From Blastomonas ursincola (GTDB lineage: Bacteria; Pseudomonadota; Alphaproteobacteria; Sphingomonadales; Sphingomonadaceae): a stretch of 64,000 nt of DNA. Positions 39,861-48,290 of this stretch are shown one piece after another. How positions within the stretch are numbered: position 1 is the first letter of the stretch; every line of letters starts with the position of its first letter. The notes under the pieces are model-generated. The model worked only from the letters and a program-made list of their open reading frames with translations. It did not search any database and was not told where the DNA came from. Location of the stretch: NCBI RefSeq assembly GCF_013607875.1, contig NZ_VDES01000001.1, positions 62,001-126,000 on the forward strand, given 5' to 3'. Both the position numbers and the translations under genes were made by a program.

Positions 39861-39942
39861 CGTCACCCCCGCGAAGGCGGGGGTCCCGCTTGCTGCACGG
39901 CTGCTTTGCCAAAGCGGGATTCCCGCGTTCGCGGGAATGACG
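39861..39942. repeat. REP-like two-hairpin element, copy 2
   Basis: The same outline as at 6961: CGTCACCCCCGCGAAGGCGG at the left end and TTCCCGCGTTCGCGGGAA followed by TGACG at the right end. It lies in the 177-bp space between the P450 gene and gpmA. A second arm, AAGCGGGATTCCCGC, is also shared with the copies at 41788 and 58884. Confidence 0.85.
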
Positions 39943-40014
39943 ATAGAGAACGGGGGTTGCGCGGGGCAGCGCCTGCGCTAAACGCGCACGCAATCGCAAC
40001 AGGAGACGCCCGAA

Positions 40015-40701
40015 ATGCCGCAGCTTGTCCTTATCCGTCACGGCCAGTCGCAATGGAATCTGGAAAACCGCTTCACCGGCTGGTGGGATGTCGACGTGAC
40101 CGAAAAGGGCGCGGAGGAAGCGCGGGCGGCCGGACGGCTGATGCGCGACAAGGGGCTCGATTTCGACATCGCCTTCACCTCGCTGCAGACCCGCGCGATC
40201 AAGACGCTCAACCTGGCGCTCGAAGAAATGCAGCGGCTTTGGCTGCCGGTCGAGAAGGACTGGCGGCTCAACGAGCGCCATTATGGCGGCCTGACCGGGC
40301 TCGACAAGGCCGAGACGGCGGCCAAGCATGGCGACGAGCAGGTGCATATCTGGCGCCGCAGCTTCGACATTCCGCCGCCGCCGCTCGACGCCGGATCGGA
40401 ATTCGACCTGTCGAAGGACCGCCGCTATGCCGGGATCGCCATCCCCAATACCGAGAGCCTGAAGGACACCATCGCGCGCGTGCTGCCCTATTGGGAAAGC
40501 CGCATCGCGCCCGAACTCATGGCGGGCAAGCGCGTGATCATCTCGGCGCACGGCAATTCGCTGCGCGCGCTGGTCAAGCACCTGTCGGGCATTGCCGATG
40601 ATGCGATCACGGGTCTTGAAATCCCGACCGGCCAGCCGATTGTCTATCAGCTCGACGACAATCTGGCCGAGGTCGAGCGCTATTATCTCAGCGAGCGCTG
40701 A
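40015..40701 (+). CDS. gpmA: 2,3-bisphosphoglycerate-dependent phosphoglycerate mutase
   Basis: Glycolytic enzyme interconverting 3- and 2-phosphoglycerate. It has 228 residues. The phosphohistidine motif is LIRHGQS (His9), the [11 protein letters not shown] and [13 protein letters not shown] regions bind the substrate, and the second catalytic histidine is in [16 protein letters not shown]. Length and motifs agree with the cofactor-dependent enzyme. It is monocistronic and convergent with the deaminase gene, with 9 bp between stop codons. Confidence 0.97.
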   Translation: MPQLVLIRHGQSQWNLENRFTGWWDVDVTEKGAEEARAAGRLMRDKGLDFDIAFTSLQTRAIKTLNLALEEMQRLWLPVEKDWRLNERHYGGLTGLDKAETAAKHGDEQVHIWRRSFDIPPPPLDAGSEFDLSKDRRYAGIAIPNTESLKDTIARVLPYWESRIAPELMAGKRVIISAHGNSLRALVKHLSGIADDAITGLEIPTGQPIVYQLDDNLAEVERYYLSER

Positions 40702-40710
40702 TCGGCGCGA

Positions 40711-41733
40711 TCAGGCGAAATGCGCATCGTGATGGTCGATCTCGGCCAGCAGATGCGCGACCGCCTCTTCGGGCAGGAACGAACCGGTAAAGCTGTTCGC
40801 CGCCAGCGTTTTCAGCTGAGCGCGGCTGAGGTCCAGCGCTGAGGCGATCGCGCGGTAATTCGCGTTCACATAACCGCCGAAATAGGCGGGATCGTCCGAA
40901 TTGACCGTGGCCCGGATGCCGGCATCGAGCATCCTGGCGACCGGGCTCTGACCGATCTCGTCGATCACGCACAGCTTCAGGTTGGAGAGCGGGCAGACGG
41001 TGAGCGTGATGCCCTCGCCCGCGATCCGCGAGACCAGGCCTGCGTCCTCCAGCGCGCGGTTGCCATGGTCGATCCGGTCGACGCCCAGGATGTCGAGCGC
41101 CTCGTGGACATATTCGGGCGGTCCCTCCTCGCCAGCATGCGCGACCAGCTTGAGCCCCAGCGACCGGGCGCGCGCGAAAACGTTGCGGAACTTCGAAGGC
41201 GGATGCCCGACCTCGGAGGAATCGAGCCCGACGCCGGCGATCTTGTCGAGATAGGGGATCGCCTCGTCCAGCGTCGCTTCGGCCGCCGCCTCATCGAGAT
41301 GGCGCAGGAAGCATAGGATGAGGCGCGAGCTAATCCCCCATTGCTTCTCTCCATCGGCCAGAGCGTCAGAAATGCCGGTGATAACGTCAGCGAACGGCAC
41401 GCCGCGCTCGGTGTGGCCCTGCGGGTCGAAGAAGATCTCGACATGGCGGACATGGTCGGCATGCGCGCGCTCGAGATAGGCCCAGGTCAGGTCGTAGAAA
41501 TCCTGCTGCTTGAGCAGCACGCCCATCCCTTGATAATAGATGTCCAGAAAATCCTGCAAGTTACTGAAATTATAGGCCTGTCGGATCTCCTCGACGCTTG
41601 CGAAGGGAATAGCGACGCCGTTGCGCTGCGCCAGATCGAACAGCATCTCGGGCTCGAGCGAGCCTTCGATATGCAGGTGGAGTTCGGCCTTGGGGAGGCC
41701 AGCGATATAGGCGTCGCGCTGATCGGGTGTCAT
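40711..41733 (-). CDS. Adenosine/adenine deaminase family protein (adenine type likely)
   Basis: Zinc-dependent deaminase of 340 residues. Metal ligands are His19 and His21 in [10 protein letters not shown], the histidine in [11 protein letters not shown] with the catalytic Glu, DHGNRA, and the aspartates of [13 protein letters not shown]. The last motif matches the adenine deaminase branch (as in yeast Aah1) rather than true adenosine deaminases, so the more likely reaction is adenine to hypoxanthine. This is inference from motif comparison. The next gene upstream on the same strand is a phosphoribosyltransferase that could use hypoxanthine. Confidence 0.9.
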   Translation of the reverse strand: MTPDQRDAYIAGLPKAELHLHIEGSLEPEMLFDLAQRNGVAIPFASVEEIRQAYNFSNLQDFLDIYYQGMGVLLKQQDFYDLTWAYLERAHADHVRHVEIFFDPQGHTERGVPFADVITGISDALADGEKQWGISSRLILCFLRHLDEAAAEATLDEAIPYLDKIAGVGLDSSEVGHPPSKFRNVFARARSLGLKLVAHAGEEGPPEYVHEALDILGVDRIDHGNRALEDAGLVSRIAGEGITLTVCPLSNLKLCVIDEIGQSPVARMLDAGIRATVNSDDPAYFGGYVNANYRAIASALDLSRAQLKTLAANSFTGSFLPEEAVAHLLAEIDHHDAHFA

Positions 41734-41787
41734 GGGATGAGGTTATGCCAAGGGCGGCCGGAGGACGCAATTCCCGTCACCGCTTTT

Positions 41788-41864
41788 CGTCACCCCCGCG
41801 CACGCGGGGTTCCCGCTTTTCTCACCAGCAAGGAAGCGGGATTCCCGCGTTCGCGGGAATGACG
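41788..41864. repeat. REP-like two-hairpin element, copy 3
   Basis: Begins CGTCACCCCCGCG and ends with TTCCCGCGTTCGCGGGAA and TGACG. The left stem is slightly different (GCGCACGCGGGG), a compensated change that keeps the pairing. It lies between the phosphoribosyltransferase and deaminase genes. Confidence 0.82.
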
Positions 41865-41881
41865 ATTGGATGTGTGCCGTT

Positions 41882-42439
41882 CTATTCGCCCAGGATGATC
41901 CCCGCCCCCGGCTTGTGCGCACGGATCTCGTCCACGCTCAGCCCCACGATCTCATGCGGAAAAACCAGCCACTGCTCGGTCTCGTGCACGTAATAATCGG
42001 GGGTCATGTCGGTCTGGTTGCGCGAGGGCTTGTAATAGACGGTCGCGATCCGCCAGTCGTGCGGCATGTTGTAGCGGCACTTGGCGGCGAGCTCGTGGAT
42101 GAAGGCCTGGATCGACTTGCCGCTGTCGAACACGTCATCGACCACCAGCAGCCGGTCCTCGGGGCTCAGCGTGTCGACCAGATAGCCGAGCGCGTAAACG
42201 CGCACGTCCTTGCTCTGCTGGTCGATGCCGTAATAGCTCGCGGTTCGGATCGCGATATGGTCGGCATCGACGCCATGATATTCGAGCAGCTCCTGCACCG
42301 CTATGCCCACCGGAGCTCCACCGCGCCAGATACCGACGATATGCGTGGGCTGATAACCGCTCTCGATGACCTGCATCGCCAGCCGATAGCTGTCCTCGAG
42401 CAGGGAATTCGCGCTGATATAGTGTTTCTGGGTGGTCAT
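41882..42439 (-). CDS. Purine phosphoribosyltransferase family protein
   Basis: Type I phosphoribosyltransferase of 185 residues that would join a purine base to PRPP. The PRPP-binding motif is LLVVDDVFDSGKS. The loop GIWRGGAPVGIAVQELL forms the pyrophosphate-binding region, and a C-terminal DYYVHETEQWLVFPHE is typical of xanthine/hypoxanthine enzymes of alphaproteobacteria. The exact base is not fixed by sequence. Upstream of the adenine-type deaminase, hypoxanthine is a good candidate, giving IMP. Confidence 0.85.
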   Translation of the reverse strand: MTTQKHYISANSLLEDSYRLAMQVIESGYQPTHIVGIWRGGAPVGIAVQELLEYHGVDADHIAIRTASYYGIDQQSKDVRVYALGYLVDTLSPEDRLLVVDDVFDSGKSIQAFIHELAAKCRYNMPHDWRIATVYYKPSRNQTDMTPDYYVHETEQWLVFPHEIVGLSVDEIRAHKPGAGIILGE

Positions 42440-42497
42440 GAATGCGGGCCCCGGTCGCGAGATGCGTCCCGCCTTCATGCCAGCCGATCGGCGCGGG

Positions 42498-42914
42498 TCA
42501 AGCCCTGCCGGCGCGGGTGATGACCACCGCGGAAATGGCCAGCAGCAGAATGGCTCCGGCCTCAAACAGGATCTTGTCGGGCGACATGTCCTTGCCCTGG
42601 AGAACGATCAGCCGCGCGAGCGCGGTGATGGCGATGAAGATCGGATAGACGAAGGGCGATCCGCGCCCGGTATAGAAGACCGCGATCATGCCGATCACCT
42701 CGGTGTAGAGGAACATCAAAAGGATGTCGGCGAGCGATATCGTACGGGCCGCGATGATGCCACCGACCTCGATCCCTGCCGCCGCCATGGTCATCAGCGC
42801 GATCAGCACCAGCAGCAGATGCTCGATCAGGTGGAAGCCGCGCACCGCCATCGTATCGTCGCCGAGGCGCGGGCTGGGAGCGTCGGGGCCAGAAGGGTCG
42901 GCCGGTTCCGTCAT
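42498..42914 (-). CDS. psiE: PsiE-family membrane protein
   Basis: Inner-membrane protein of 138 residues with four hydrophobic segments. The PsiE pattern is clear in RGFHLIEHLLLVLIALMTMA, the charged TEVIGMIAVFYTG and FVYPIFIAITALARLIVL. E. coli psiE is induced by phosphate starvation, but no function is known. No Pho box was found upstream. It lies between the oxidase operon and the purine-salvage genes on the same strand. Confidence 0.87.
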   Translation of the reverse strand: MTEPADPSGPDAPSPRLGDDTMAVRGFHLIEHLLLVLIALMTMAAAGIEVGGIIAARTISLADILLMFLYTEVIGMIAVFYTGRGSPFVYPIFIAITALARLIVLQGKDMSPDKILFEAGAILLLAISAVVITRAGRA

Positions 42915-42944
42915 GCCGCAGCATAACATGCGCGCGGCCAGGCG

Positions 42945-43088
42945 TCAGGCGTTAATCCACCAGCGGATCGCATAGGCGACCGTCCCGACCACCCCCACCG
43001 AGATCAGCCATAGCGCCGCCATCCAACCAAGCTTCTGGCTGAGCGGGCGGGCATCGCCGCGATCGGGATCGTCGCTGTCGCCAAGCAT
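42945..43088 (-). CDS. DUF2474/CydX-like third subunit of the bd-type oxidase
   Basis: A 47-residue single-pass membrane protein. The start at 43088 overlaps the cydB stop by one base (TGATG), a clear sign of coupling. The sequence has a short charged N-terminus (GDSDDPDRGDARPLSQKLGW) and one membrane helix (AALWLISVGVVGTVAYAIRW). Small proteins of this kind (DUF2474, CydX) stabilise bd-type oxidases in other bacteria. The longer upstream frame to 43130 lies inside cydB and is rejected. Confidence 0.85.
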   Translation of the reverse strand: MLGDSDDPDRGDARPLSQKLGWMAALWLISVGVVGTVAYAIRWWINA

Positions 43089-44089
43089 CAATGATAGCCC
43101 TCGTCCCCCACCTTGCCGCGGAACACCCAATAGGCCCAGGCGGTGTAACCGATGATCAGCGGCACGATGAACAGCGTGCCCACCAGCATGAACGCCTGGC
43201 TGCTGGGATGCGTCGCCGCATCCCAGATCGTCACCTCGTCGGGCACGACATAGGGGAACATGCTGATGCCCAGCCCGATCATGCCGAGCAGGAACAGCCC
43301 CAAAGTCAGCAGGAACGGCGCGTAGTCGTGCCGCAGCCGCAGCGACCGGAACAGCAGGAAAGCGATGACCGCGACGAGCAGGGGCACCTGCGCCGAGAAC
43401 AGCACGCTGGGGAAGGTGAACCAGCGCGCGAAATATTCGGCTTCGAGAAACGGCGTGTAGAGGCTGACCGCGCCGAGTGCGATGAGGGTCGCGGGGAACA
43501 GCTTCCAGCTCATCCGAAAGGCATGGTCCTGCACCGGGCCCTCGGTCTTCATGATCAGCCAGGTCGAGCCAAGCAGGCCATAGCCGATTACCGTGCCGAT
43601 GCCGGTCAGCACCGAATAGGCGCTCAGCCAGTCGAGCCAGCCGCCCGCATAGGCGCGCCTATCGACCTCGACCCCCTGGAGCAGCGCGCCCAGCGTCACC
43701 CCTTGCGCAAAGGCGGCTACGAACGAACCGGCGGTAAAGGCGAAATCCCAGAAAGGCTGGTGATTGGGGTCGCGCCAGCGGCCCTCGAACGCCACGCCGC
43801 GCAGCACCAGGCCGAGCAGCATCGCGATGATCGGCGGATAGATCGCGGGCAGGATGATCGCATAGGCGAGCGGGAACGCGGCGAGCAGCCCTCCCCCACC
43901 CAGCACCAGCCATGTTTCGTTGCCGTCCCACACGGGCGCGACCGAATTCATCGCCTTGTCGCGCTCCGCCCCGCGCCCGAGCGCCGGAAAGATGATGCCG
44001 ATGCCGAGGTCGAACCCGTCCATCACCACATAGGCGAATACGGCAAAGGCGATGATGAACGCCCAGATGATGGTGAGGTCGATGGTCAT
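43088..44089 (-). CDS. cydB: Cytochrome bd/CIO ubiquinol oxidase subunit II
   Basis: Membrane subunit of 333 residues with about eight helices. The N-terminus IIWAFIIAFAVFAYVVMDGFDLGIG and NSVAPVWDGNETWLVLGGGGLLAAFPLAYA are family hallmarks. GVAFEGRWRDPNH with QPFWDFAFTAGSFVAAFAQGV also matches. It overlaps cydA by 4 bp and the small subunit by one base. Together they form a three-gene operon for an oxygen-reducing oxidase. Confidence 0.97.
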   Translation of the reverse strand: MTIDLTIIWAFIIAFAVFAYVVMDGFDLGIGIIFPALGRGAERDKAMNSVAPVWDGNETWLVLGGGGLLAAFPLAYAIILPAIYPPIIAMLLGLVLRGVAFEGRWRDPNHQPFWDFAFTAGSFVAAFAQGVTLGALLQGVEVDRRAYAGGWLDWLSAYSVLTGIGTVIGYGLLGSTWLIMKTEGPVQDHAFRMSWKLFPATLIALGAVSLYTPFLEAEYFARWFTFPSVLFSAQVPLLVAVIAFLLFRSLRLRHDYAPFLLTLGLFLLGMIGLGISMFPYVVPDEVTIWDAATHPSSQAFMLVGTLFIVPLIIGYTAWAYWVFRGKVGDEGYH

Positions 44090-45519
44090 GCCCCCTCCTC
44101 CATCATCGTGCCGCTGCGGCCGCGCTGTGTGCTGTCGGCCGCTGCAGGCGTGATGCCTGCGCTGCGCAGCGGGCCCGATGCTGCCGCCTCCTCATGCCCG
44201 GTGGCGGGCTTGCTCATGAGCTTCAGGATATAGGCGGTCCCGGCGCCGAACATGACGAAATAGGTCAGGATGAACGCGACCAGCGAGGCCCCGACCGCCG
44301 GGGCCGCGAGCGGCGAGACGCTGTCTGCCGTGGTGAGCAGGCCGTACACGGTATAGGGCTGACGGCCGACTTCGGTCGTGATCCATCCTGCGATGACCGC
44401 GACGAAGCCCGATGGTCCCATGACGATCGCGGCGCGGTGCAGCCACGGCCAGTCATAAAGCCTTCCGCGCACCCGCGCGAGCAGGCTGAACAATCCGATG
44501 CCGAGCATCGCAAAGCCGATGCCGACCATCACGCGAAACGACCAGAAGACCATGCCGACCGGGGGCCGCTCGGCTTCGGGCACGGTATCGAGCCCATTGA
44601 GCGGCGCATTCAGGTCATGCTTGAGGATCAGCGACGAGGCCTTGGGAATTTCGATAGCATAATCGACGCGCTTTTCCGCACTGTTGGGGATGCCGAACAG
44701 GATCAGCGGCGCGCCATCGGGATGGCTCTGATAATGGCCCTCCATTGCCATGACCTTGGCCGGCTGATGCTCGAGCGTGTTGAGCCCGTGCATGTCGCCC
44801 GCGAAGATCTGCAAGGGGGCGACCAAAGCGGCCATCCACATCGCCATCGAGAACATCCGCCGCGCGCGATGATCGGCCTTGTTCTTGAGCAGGTGATAGG
44901 CCCCGACCGCGCCGACGACGAACGCGGTGGTCAGGTACGCCGCCATCACCGTATGGACGAGCCGATAGGGGAAGCTGGGGTTGAAGATGATCGCCAGCCA
45001 GCTGTCACCCGGCACGAACTGGCCATTGGCCGCGATTTCGTAGCCGGTCGGGGTCTGCATCCAGCTGTTGACGCTCAATATCCAGAAGGCGGAGATGAAG
45101 GTGCCAACCGCGACCATCAGCGTCGCGGTAAAATGCAGCTTGCGGCCCACCTTGTCCATGCCGAACAGCATGACGCCGAGGAACCCGGCCTCGAGGAAGA
45201 AGGCGGTGAGCACCTCATAGGCCATCAGCGGCCCGATGACCGGGCCGGTCTTGTCCGAGAATACCGACCAGTTGGTGCCGAACTGGTAAGACATGACGAT
45301 GCCCGAGACGACGCCCATGGCAAAGGCGATCGCGAAGATCTTGCGCCAGTATTTGAACAGGTCGAGATAGGTGCTGTCGTTCGTCTTCAGCCACAGCCCC
45401 TCGAGCACCGCGAGATAGCTGGCCAGCCCGATCGAGAAGGCCGGAAAGATGAAGTGAAAGCTCACCGTGAAGGCGAACTGGATCCGCGCCAGCAACAGCG
45501 CGTCAAAACCGTCGAACAT
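44086..45519 (-). CDS. cydA: Cytochrome bd/CIO ubiquinol oxidase subunit I
   Basis: Quinol-oxidising subunit of 477 residues, carrying the hemes. The sequence starts with LLLARIQFAFTVSFHFIFPAFSIGL, with the heme-ligating histidine. The motif GWITTEVGRQPYTVYG near residue 390 is the conserved GRQP region. The length is shorter than E. coli CydA, and the Q-loop is short, which places it with the cyanide-insensitive (CIO) branch. These oxidases serve under low oxygen or inhibitor stress. An inverted repeat upstream (45589-45612) may take part in regulation. Confidence 0.96.
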   Translation of the reverse strand: MFDGFDALLLARIQFAFTVSFHFIFPAFSIGLASYLAVLEGLWLKTNDSTYLDLFKYWRKIFAIAFAMGVVSGIVMSYQFGTNWSVFSDKTGPVIGPLMAYEVLTAFFLEAGFLGVMLFGMDKVGRKLHFTATLMVAVGTFISAFWILSVNSWMQTPTGYEIAANGQFVPGDSWLAIIFNPSFPYRLVHTVMAAYLTTAFVVGAVGAYHLLKNKADHRARRMFSMAMWMAALVAPLQIFAGDMHGLNTLEHQPAKVMAMEGHYQSHPDGAPLILFGIPNSAEKRVDYAIEIPKASSLILKHDLNAPLNGLDTVPEAERPPVGMVFWSFRVMVGIGFAMLGIGLFSLLARVRGRLYDWPWLHRAAIVMGPSGFVAVIAGWITTEVGRQPYTVYGLLTTADSVSPLAAPAVGASLVAFILTYFVMFGAGTAYILKLMSKPATGHEEAAASGPLRSAGITPAAADSTQRGRSGTMMEEGA

Positions 45520-45588
45520 CGGCGCGATCTCCCGTCTCGCTCCGCCGCCGAACCTGTGGCGGGGCTAGCCGACCAAAGACTGGCCGGT

Positions 45589-45612
45589 CCCTGTCACATG
45601 CCTATGACAGGG
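45589..45612. promoter_or_regulatory. Inverted repeat upstream of the oxidase operon
   Basis: CCCTGTCA, eight bases, TGACAGGG: a perfect 8-8-8 inverted repeat about 70 bp before cydA. It does not match an FNR box (TTGAT-N4-ATCAA). It could be an operator for another dimeric regulator or a hairpin. The intergenic region also contains the GC-rich palindrome GCGCGCCGGCGCGCC near 45650. Confidence 0.4.
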
Positions 45613-45664
45613 GGCAGGATGCCACAATGCGACAGATTGTCCAAGCGCGCGCCGGCGCGCCGGC

Positions 45665-46573
45665 TCAGGCTTTCAGATATTTGCTGAAATGCGCGAGCGT
45701 CCGCTCCCAGGCAAGCTTCGCCGCCGCCTCGTCGTAACGCGGGGTAGTGTCGTTGTGGAAGCCATGGCTGGTGCCGGGATAGAAATGCGCCTCATAGGTC
45801 TTGCCGTTGGCCTTGAGCGCCGCTTCGCAGGCGGGCCATGTCGCATTCACCCGCTCGTCATTCTCGGCAAAATGGATAAGCAGCGGCGCCTTGATCGCGG
45901 GCACCTCCTCGGGCTTGGCCTGGCGTCCGTAGAACGGCGCGGCGGCGGCAAGATCGGGATAGGCGACCGCCAGCGCATGGCAGACGCCGCCGCCATAGCA
46001 GAAGCCGGTGACGCCGACCTTGCCGGTGCTCTGCTTGTGATCGCGCAGGAACTCGAACCCGGCGAAGAAATCCTCCATCAGCTTGGCGGGATCGAGCGAG
46101 GCCTGCATCGTGCGGCCCTGGTCGTCGGTGCCGGGATAGCCGCCGAGTGACGTCAAGCCGTCGGGACCAAGCGCCAGATAGCCCGCCTTGGCAAGGCGGC
46201 GCACGACATCCTCGATATAGGGGTTGAGACCACGATTTTCGTGCACCACGAGCACCGCAGGCAGCTTACCCTTGGCCTTCGCAGGCCAGGCCATCAGCCC
46301 CTTGACCGTGCCATGGCCTTCGGGGCTCTTGTACTCCACACGCTCGGTGCGGATCGCCGGATCGTCGGGCGATACCTGCTGCGCCAGTGCATAATCGGGG
46401 CTGAGCTGGCTCAGGATCATCGCACCCGTCACGCCCGCTGCCGCATAGCGCCCGGCCTGGCGAATGAATTCGCGCTTGCTCAGCTTGCCGTGCACATAGC
46501 CGTCGAAAATCTCGAGGATATGCGGGTCGAAATCGCTGGCGCGCATCCGGCGGGGGGTGATGGTCTCGGTCAT
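45665..46573 (-). CDS. Dienelactone hydrolase family protein
   Basis: Alpha/beta hydrolase of 302 residues with a cysteine nucleophile at Cys192 in GVTGFCYGGG, an aspartate in FAENDERVNATW and a histidine in GTSHGFHND, the dienelactone hydrolase triad. An N-terminal KREFIRQAGRYAAAGVTGA resembles a Tat-type signal, although with KR instead of RR, so export is uncertain. The ATG at 46573 follows AGAGG. It starts 17 bp after the dehalogenase gene and probably shares its transcript. The substrate is unknown. Confidence 0.92.
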   Translation of the reverse strand: MTETITPRRMRASDFDPHILEIFDGYVHGKLSKREFIRQAGRYAAAGVTGAMILSQLSPDYALAQQVSPDDPAIRTERVEYKSPEGHGTVKGLMAWPAKAKGKLPAVLVVHENRGLNPYIEDVVRRLAKAGYLALGPDGLTSLGGYPGTDDQGRTMQASLDPAKLMEDFFAGFEFLRDHKQSTGKVGVTGFCYGGGVCHALAVAYPDLAAAAPFYGRQAKPEEVPAIKAPLLIHFAENDERVNATWPACEAALKANGKTYEAHFYPGTSHGFHNDTTPRYDEAAAKLAWERTLAHFSKYLKA

Positions 46574-46590
46574 CGATGATCCTCTCTTGA

Positions 46591-47508
46591 TCAGGCGGTC
46601 GGCAGGTCGCCAAAAGCTGCAAGCGCGGCCCGGGCGATTTGTTCCCCCCATTCCTGCACGAAATGGCCGCCATCGGGAATGATCATCGGTTCCGGGCAGC
46701 CGCGAATGATCGCGCGCAGCCGCGCCATCGGCTCCACTCCCAGCACCGGGTCCGCGGCGCCGACCGCCATGAAGCTCTCGCCCGACCATCGCTCGGACCA
46801 GAAGCGCGCCGCCGCTTTGCCATGTTCGACCCCGGGCATATCGGGCGACACGGGTACCAGCGCGGGAAAGACCTGCGCCCCGGCCTTGTATTGCGGCCCC
46901 GGATAGGGCGCGTCATAGGCAGCGATTTCCTGCTCGGTCAGATGCGGCGTGCCGCGCGCGATGATCCGCCCCACTGGAAGATCAGGCGTGGACAGCGCAT
47001 AATTCTTCCAGGCATCGAAACCCGGACCGGGGCTTGTCCCCTGGCCGATCCCCGTGTTCATCACGATCAGCCGCGAAAGGCGCGCGGCAAAACCGGCGTC
47101 CGCCGGCAGCGTCAACCCCAGCAGCCCGCCCCAATCCTGCACCACCAGCGTGATGTTCCGCAGGTCCAGCCGTTCGACCAGCCGCAGCAGATGGTTACGA
47201 TGAAAGTCGAAACTGTAATCCTGCTGCCTCACCGGCTTGTCCGACCGTCCGAAGCCGAACAGATCGGGCGCGACCACCCTCGCCCCGCTTTCGAGAAACA
47301 CCGGAATCATCCGGCGGTAGAGGAACGACCAGCTCGGTTCGCCATGCAGGCAGAGGAAAACGCGGTTGGCATCGGCAGGCCCGGCGTCGATCCAAGCGGC
47401 GCGCAGCCCCTCATAGCCGGGCAGATCATCGGCATAATGCACGGGATAGTCGAAGTCCGGCACGGCGGTGAAGGCCTCGTCCGGGGTACGCAATGCCTCG
47501 ATGGTCAT
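46591..47508 (-). CDS. Haloalkane dehalogenase, HLD-I (DhlA-like)
   Basis: Alpha/beta hydrolase of 305 residues that cleaves carbon-halogen bonds via an alkyl-enzyme ester. It resembles Xanthobacter DhlA through its whole length. The nucleophile is Asp125 in LVVQDWGGLLGLTLP with halide-binding Trp126. Trp167 in DAWKNYALSTPDL matches the second halide-binding tryptophan. The acid is Asp253 (GAADPVLG) and the base His282 (GGHFVQEWGEQ). The oxyanion motif HGEPSWSFLYR is also kept. All catalytic residues are present, so activity is expected, but the natural substrate is not known. TetR-type operators lie upstream. Confidence 0.95.
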   Translation of the reverse strand: MTIEALRTPDEAFTAVPDFDYPVHYADDLPGYEGLRAAWIDAGPADANRVFLCLHGEPSWSFLYRRMIPVFLESGARVVAPDLFGFGRSDKPVRQQDYSFDFHRNHLLRLVERLDLRNITLVVQDWGGLLGLTLPADAGFAARLSRLIVMNTGIGQGTSPGPGFDAWKNYALSTPDLPVGRIIARGTPHLTEQEIAAYDAPYPGPQYKAGAQVFPALVPVSPDMPGVEHGKAAARFWSERWSGESFMAVGAADPVLGVEPMARLRAIIRGCPEPMIIPDGGHFVQEWGEQIARAALAAFGDLPTA

Positions 47509-47588
47509 GATCGCCTCTCCTTCTGCCTGGCTTTACGCCATGTTTCGTTCCCCAACATCGCGGCGTTACGGAGGTAGGCCGACACCGC

Positions 47589-47625
47589 TAGACCGAGGGG
47601 AATCCCGCCCAGACCGATCGGTCCA
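47589..47625. promoter_or_regulatory. TetR-type operator candidates before the dehalogenase
   Basis: Two related motifs: TAGACCGAG at 47589-47597, and AGACCGATCGGTCCA at 47611-47625, which contains the perfect palindrome GACCGATCGGTC (47612-47623). The second resembles the palindrome in front of the adjacent TetR gene (48275-48290). They are about 80-115 bp before the dehalogenase start. Confidence 0.6.
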
Positions 47626-47651
47626 TCCACGAAAAAGCCCGGAAAACAGGG

Positions 47652-48215
47652 CTATCCGCGATCGACCATGGTGCAGAGCATATCCGTGACCAGTGTGACG
47701 GGCGCCGCATCGTGACGGCTGCGCGCGAGCACCAGCGCCCCTTCCTGCGCAGCGATGATCGTCGCGGCCATGTCGCGCGCCCGCGCCACCGCGACGCCTT
47801 CGGCCATCAACCAGCGCGCCAGCCGCATCTCGATCCGCTGATAGGCGATGCGCACCGCCTCGCTGAGCGGGCCATTGACCCCGCCCTGTTCCTGACCGAT
47901 CACCGCGAGCAGCGAGCCATCGAGCCAGTCGGTCCGCTGCAGCCAGGCTGCCGTTACCTCGGCCAGCCGACGCAAAAAACCAATCATATCAAGGCCGCTG
48001 CCCGACAGCCGGTCGATCGCGGCAAGCGAGGATTCCGCTATCCGGGTGACGCACGCCTCGGCCAATTCGGGCTTTCCGCCCGGGAAATGATGGTAGAGCG
48101 ACCCCTTGGGCGTTTCCGACAGCGCCAGGATCTCCGCGAGACCGATCGCATGATAGCCGCGCTGCTGGAAAAGACGGGTCGCGACGCTGATCAGCCGCTG
48201 ACGGGTGGGATGCAT
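47652..48215 (-). CDS. TetR family transcriptional regulator
   Basis: Repressor of 187 residues from the ATG at 48215. The helix-turn-helix is in LISVATRLFQQRGYHAIGLAEILALSETPKGSLYHHFPGGKPELAEA. The C-terminal domain resembles the LmrA/YxaF group (LDGSLLAVIGQEQGG). An upstream ATG at 48275 would add 20 unusual residues and would be covered by the palindrome at 48275-48290, so the inner start is preferred. The gene is on the same strand as, and directly upstream of, the dehalogenase, which it probably regulates. Confidence 0.9.
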   Translation of the reverse strand: MHPTRQRLISVATRLFQQRGYHAIGLAEILALSETPKGSLYHHFPGGKPELAEACVTRIAESSLAAIDRLSGSGLDMIGFLRRLAEVTAAWLQRTDWLDGSLLAVIGQEQGGVNGPLSEAVRIAYQRIEMRLARWLMAEGVAVARARDMAATIIAAQEGALVLARSRHDAAPVTLVTDMLCTMVDRG

Positions 48216-48274
48216 GTCGGATGCCCCGTCGGCAGGGCCGGAAAGGGCGGCGGGATCGAGCAGAAAGGCCAGCA

Positions 48275-48290
48275 TAGACCGACCAGTCTA
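48275..48290. promoter_or_regulatory. TetR-type operator before the regulator gene
   Basis: TAGACCGACCAGTCTA, with perfect TAGAC/GTCTA arms. It shares TAGACCGA with the sites before the dehalogenase, consistent with autoregulation and control of the cassette. Confidence 0.65.

Noticed and set aside
38383-40581. A 732-codon minus-strand open frame across the P450 and gpmA genes
   Set aside because: It spans two well-supported plus-strand genes and the REP-like element, and has no recognisable protein features.
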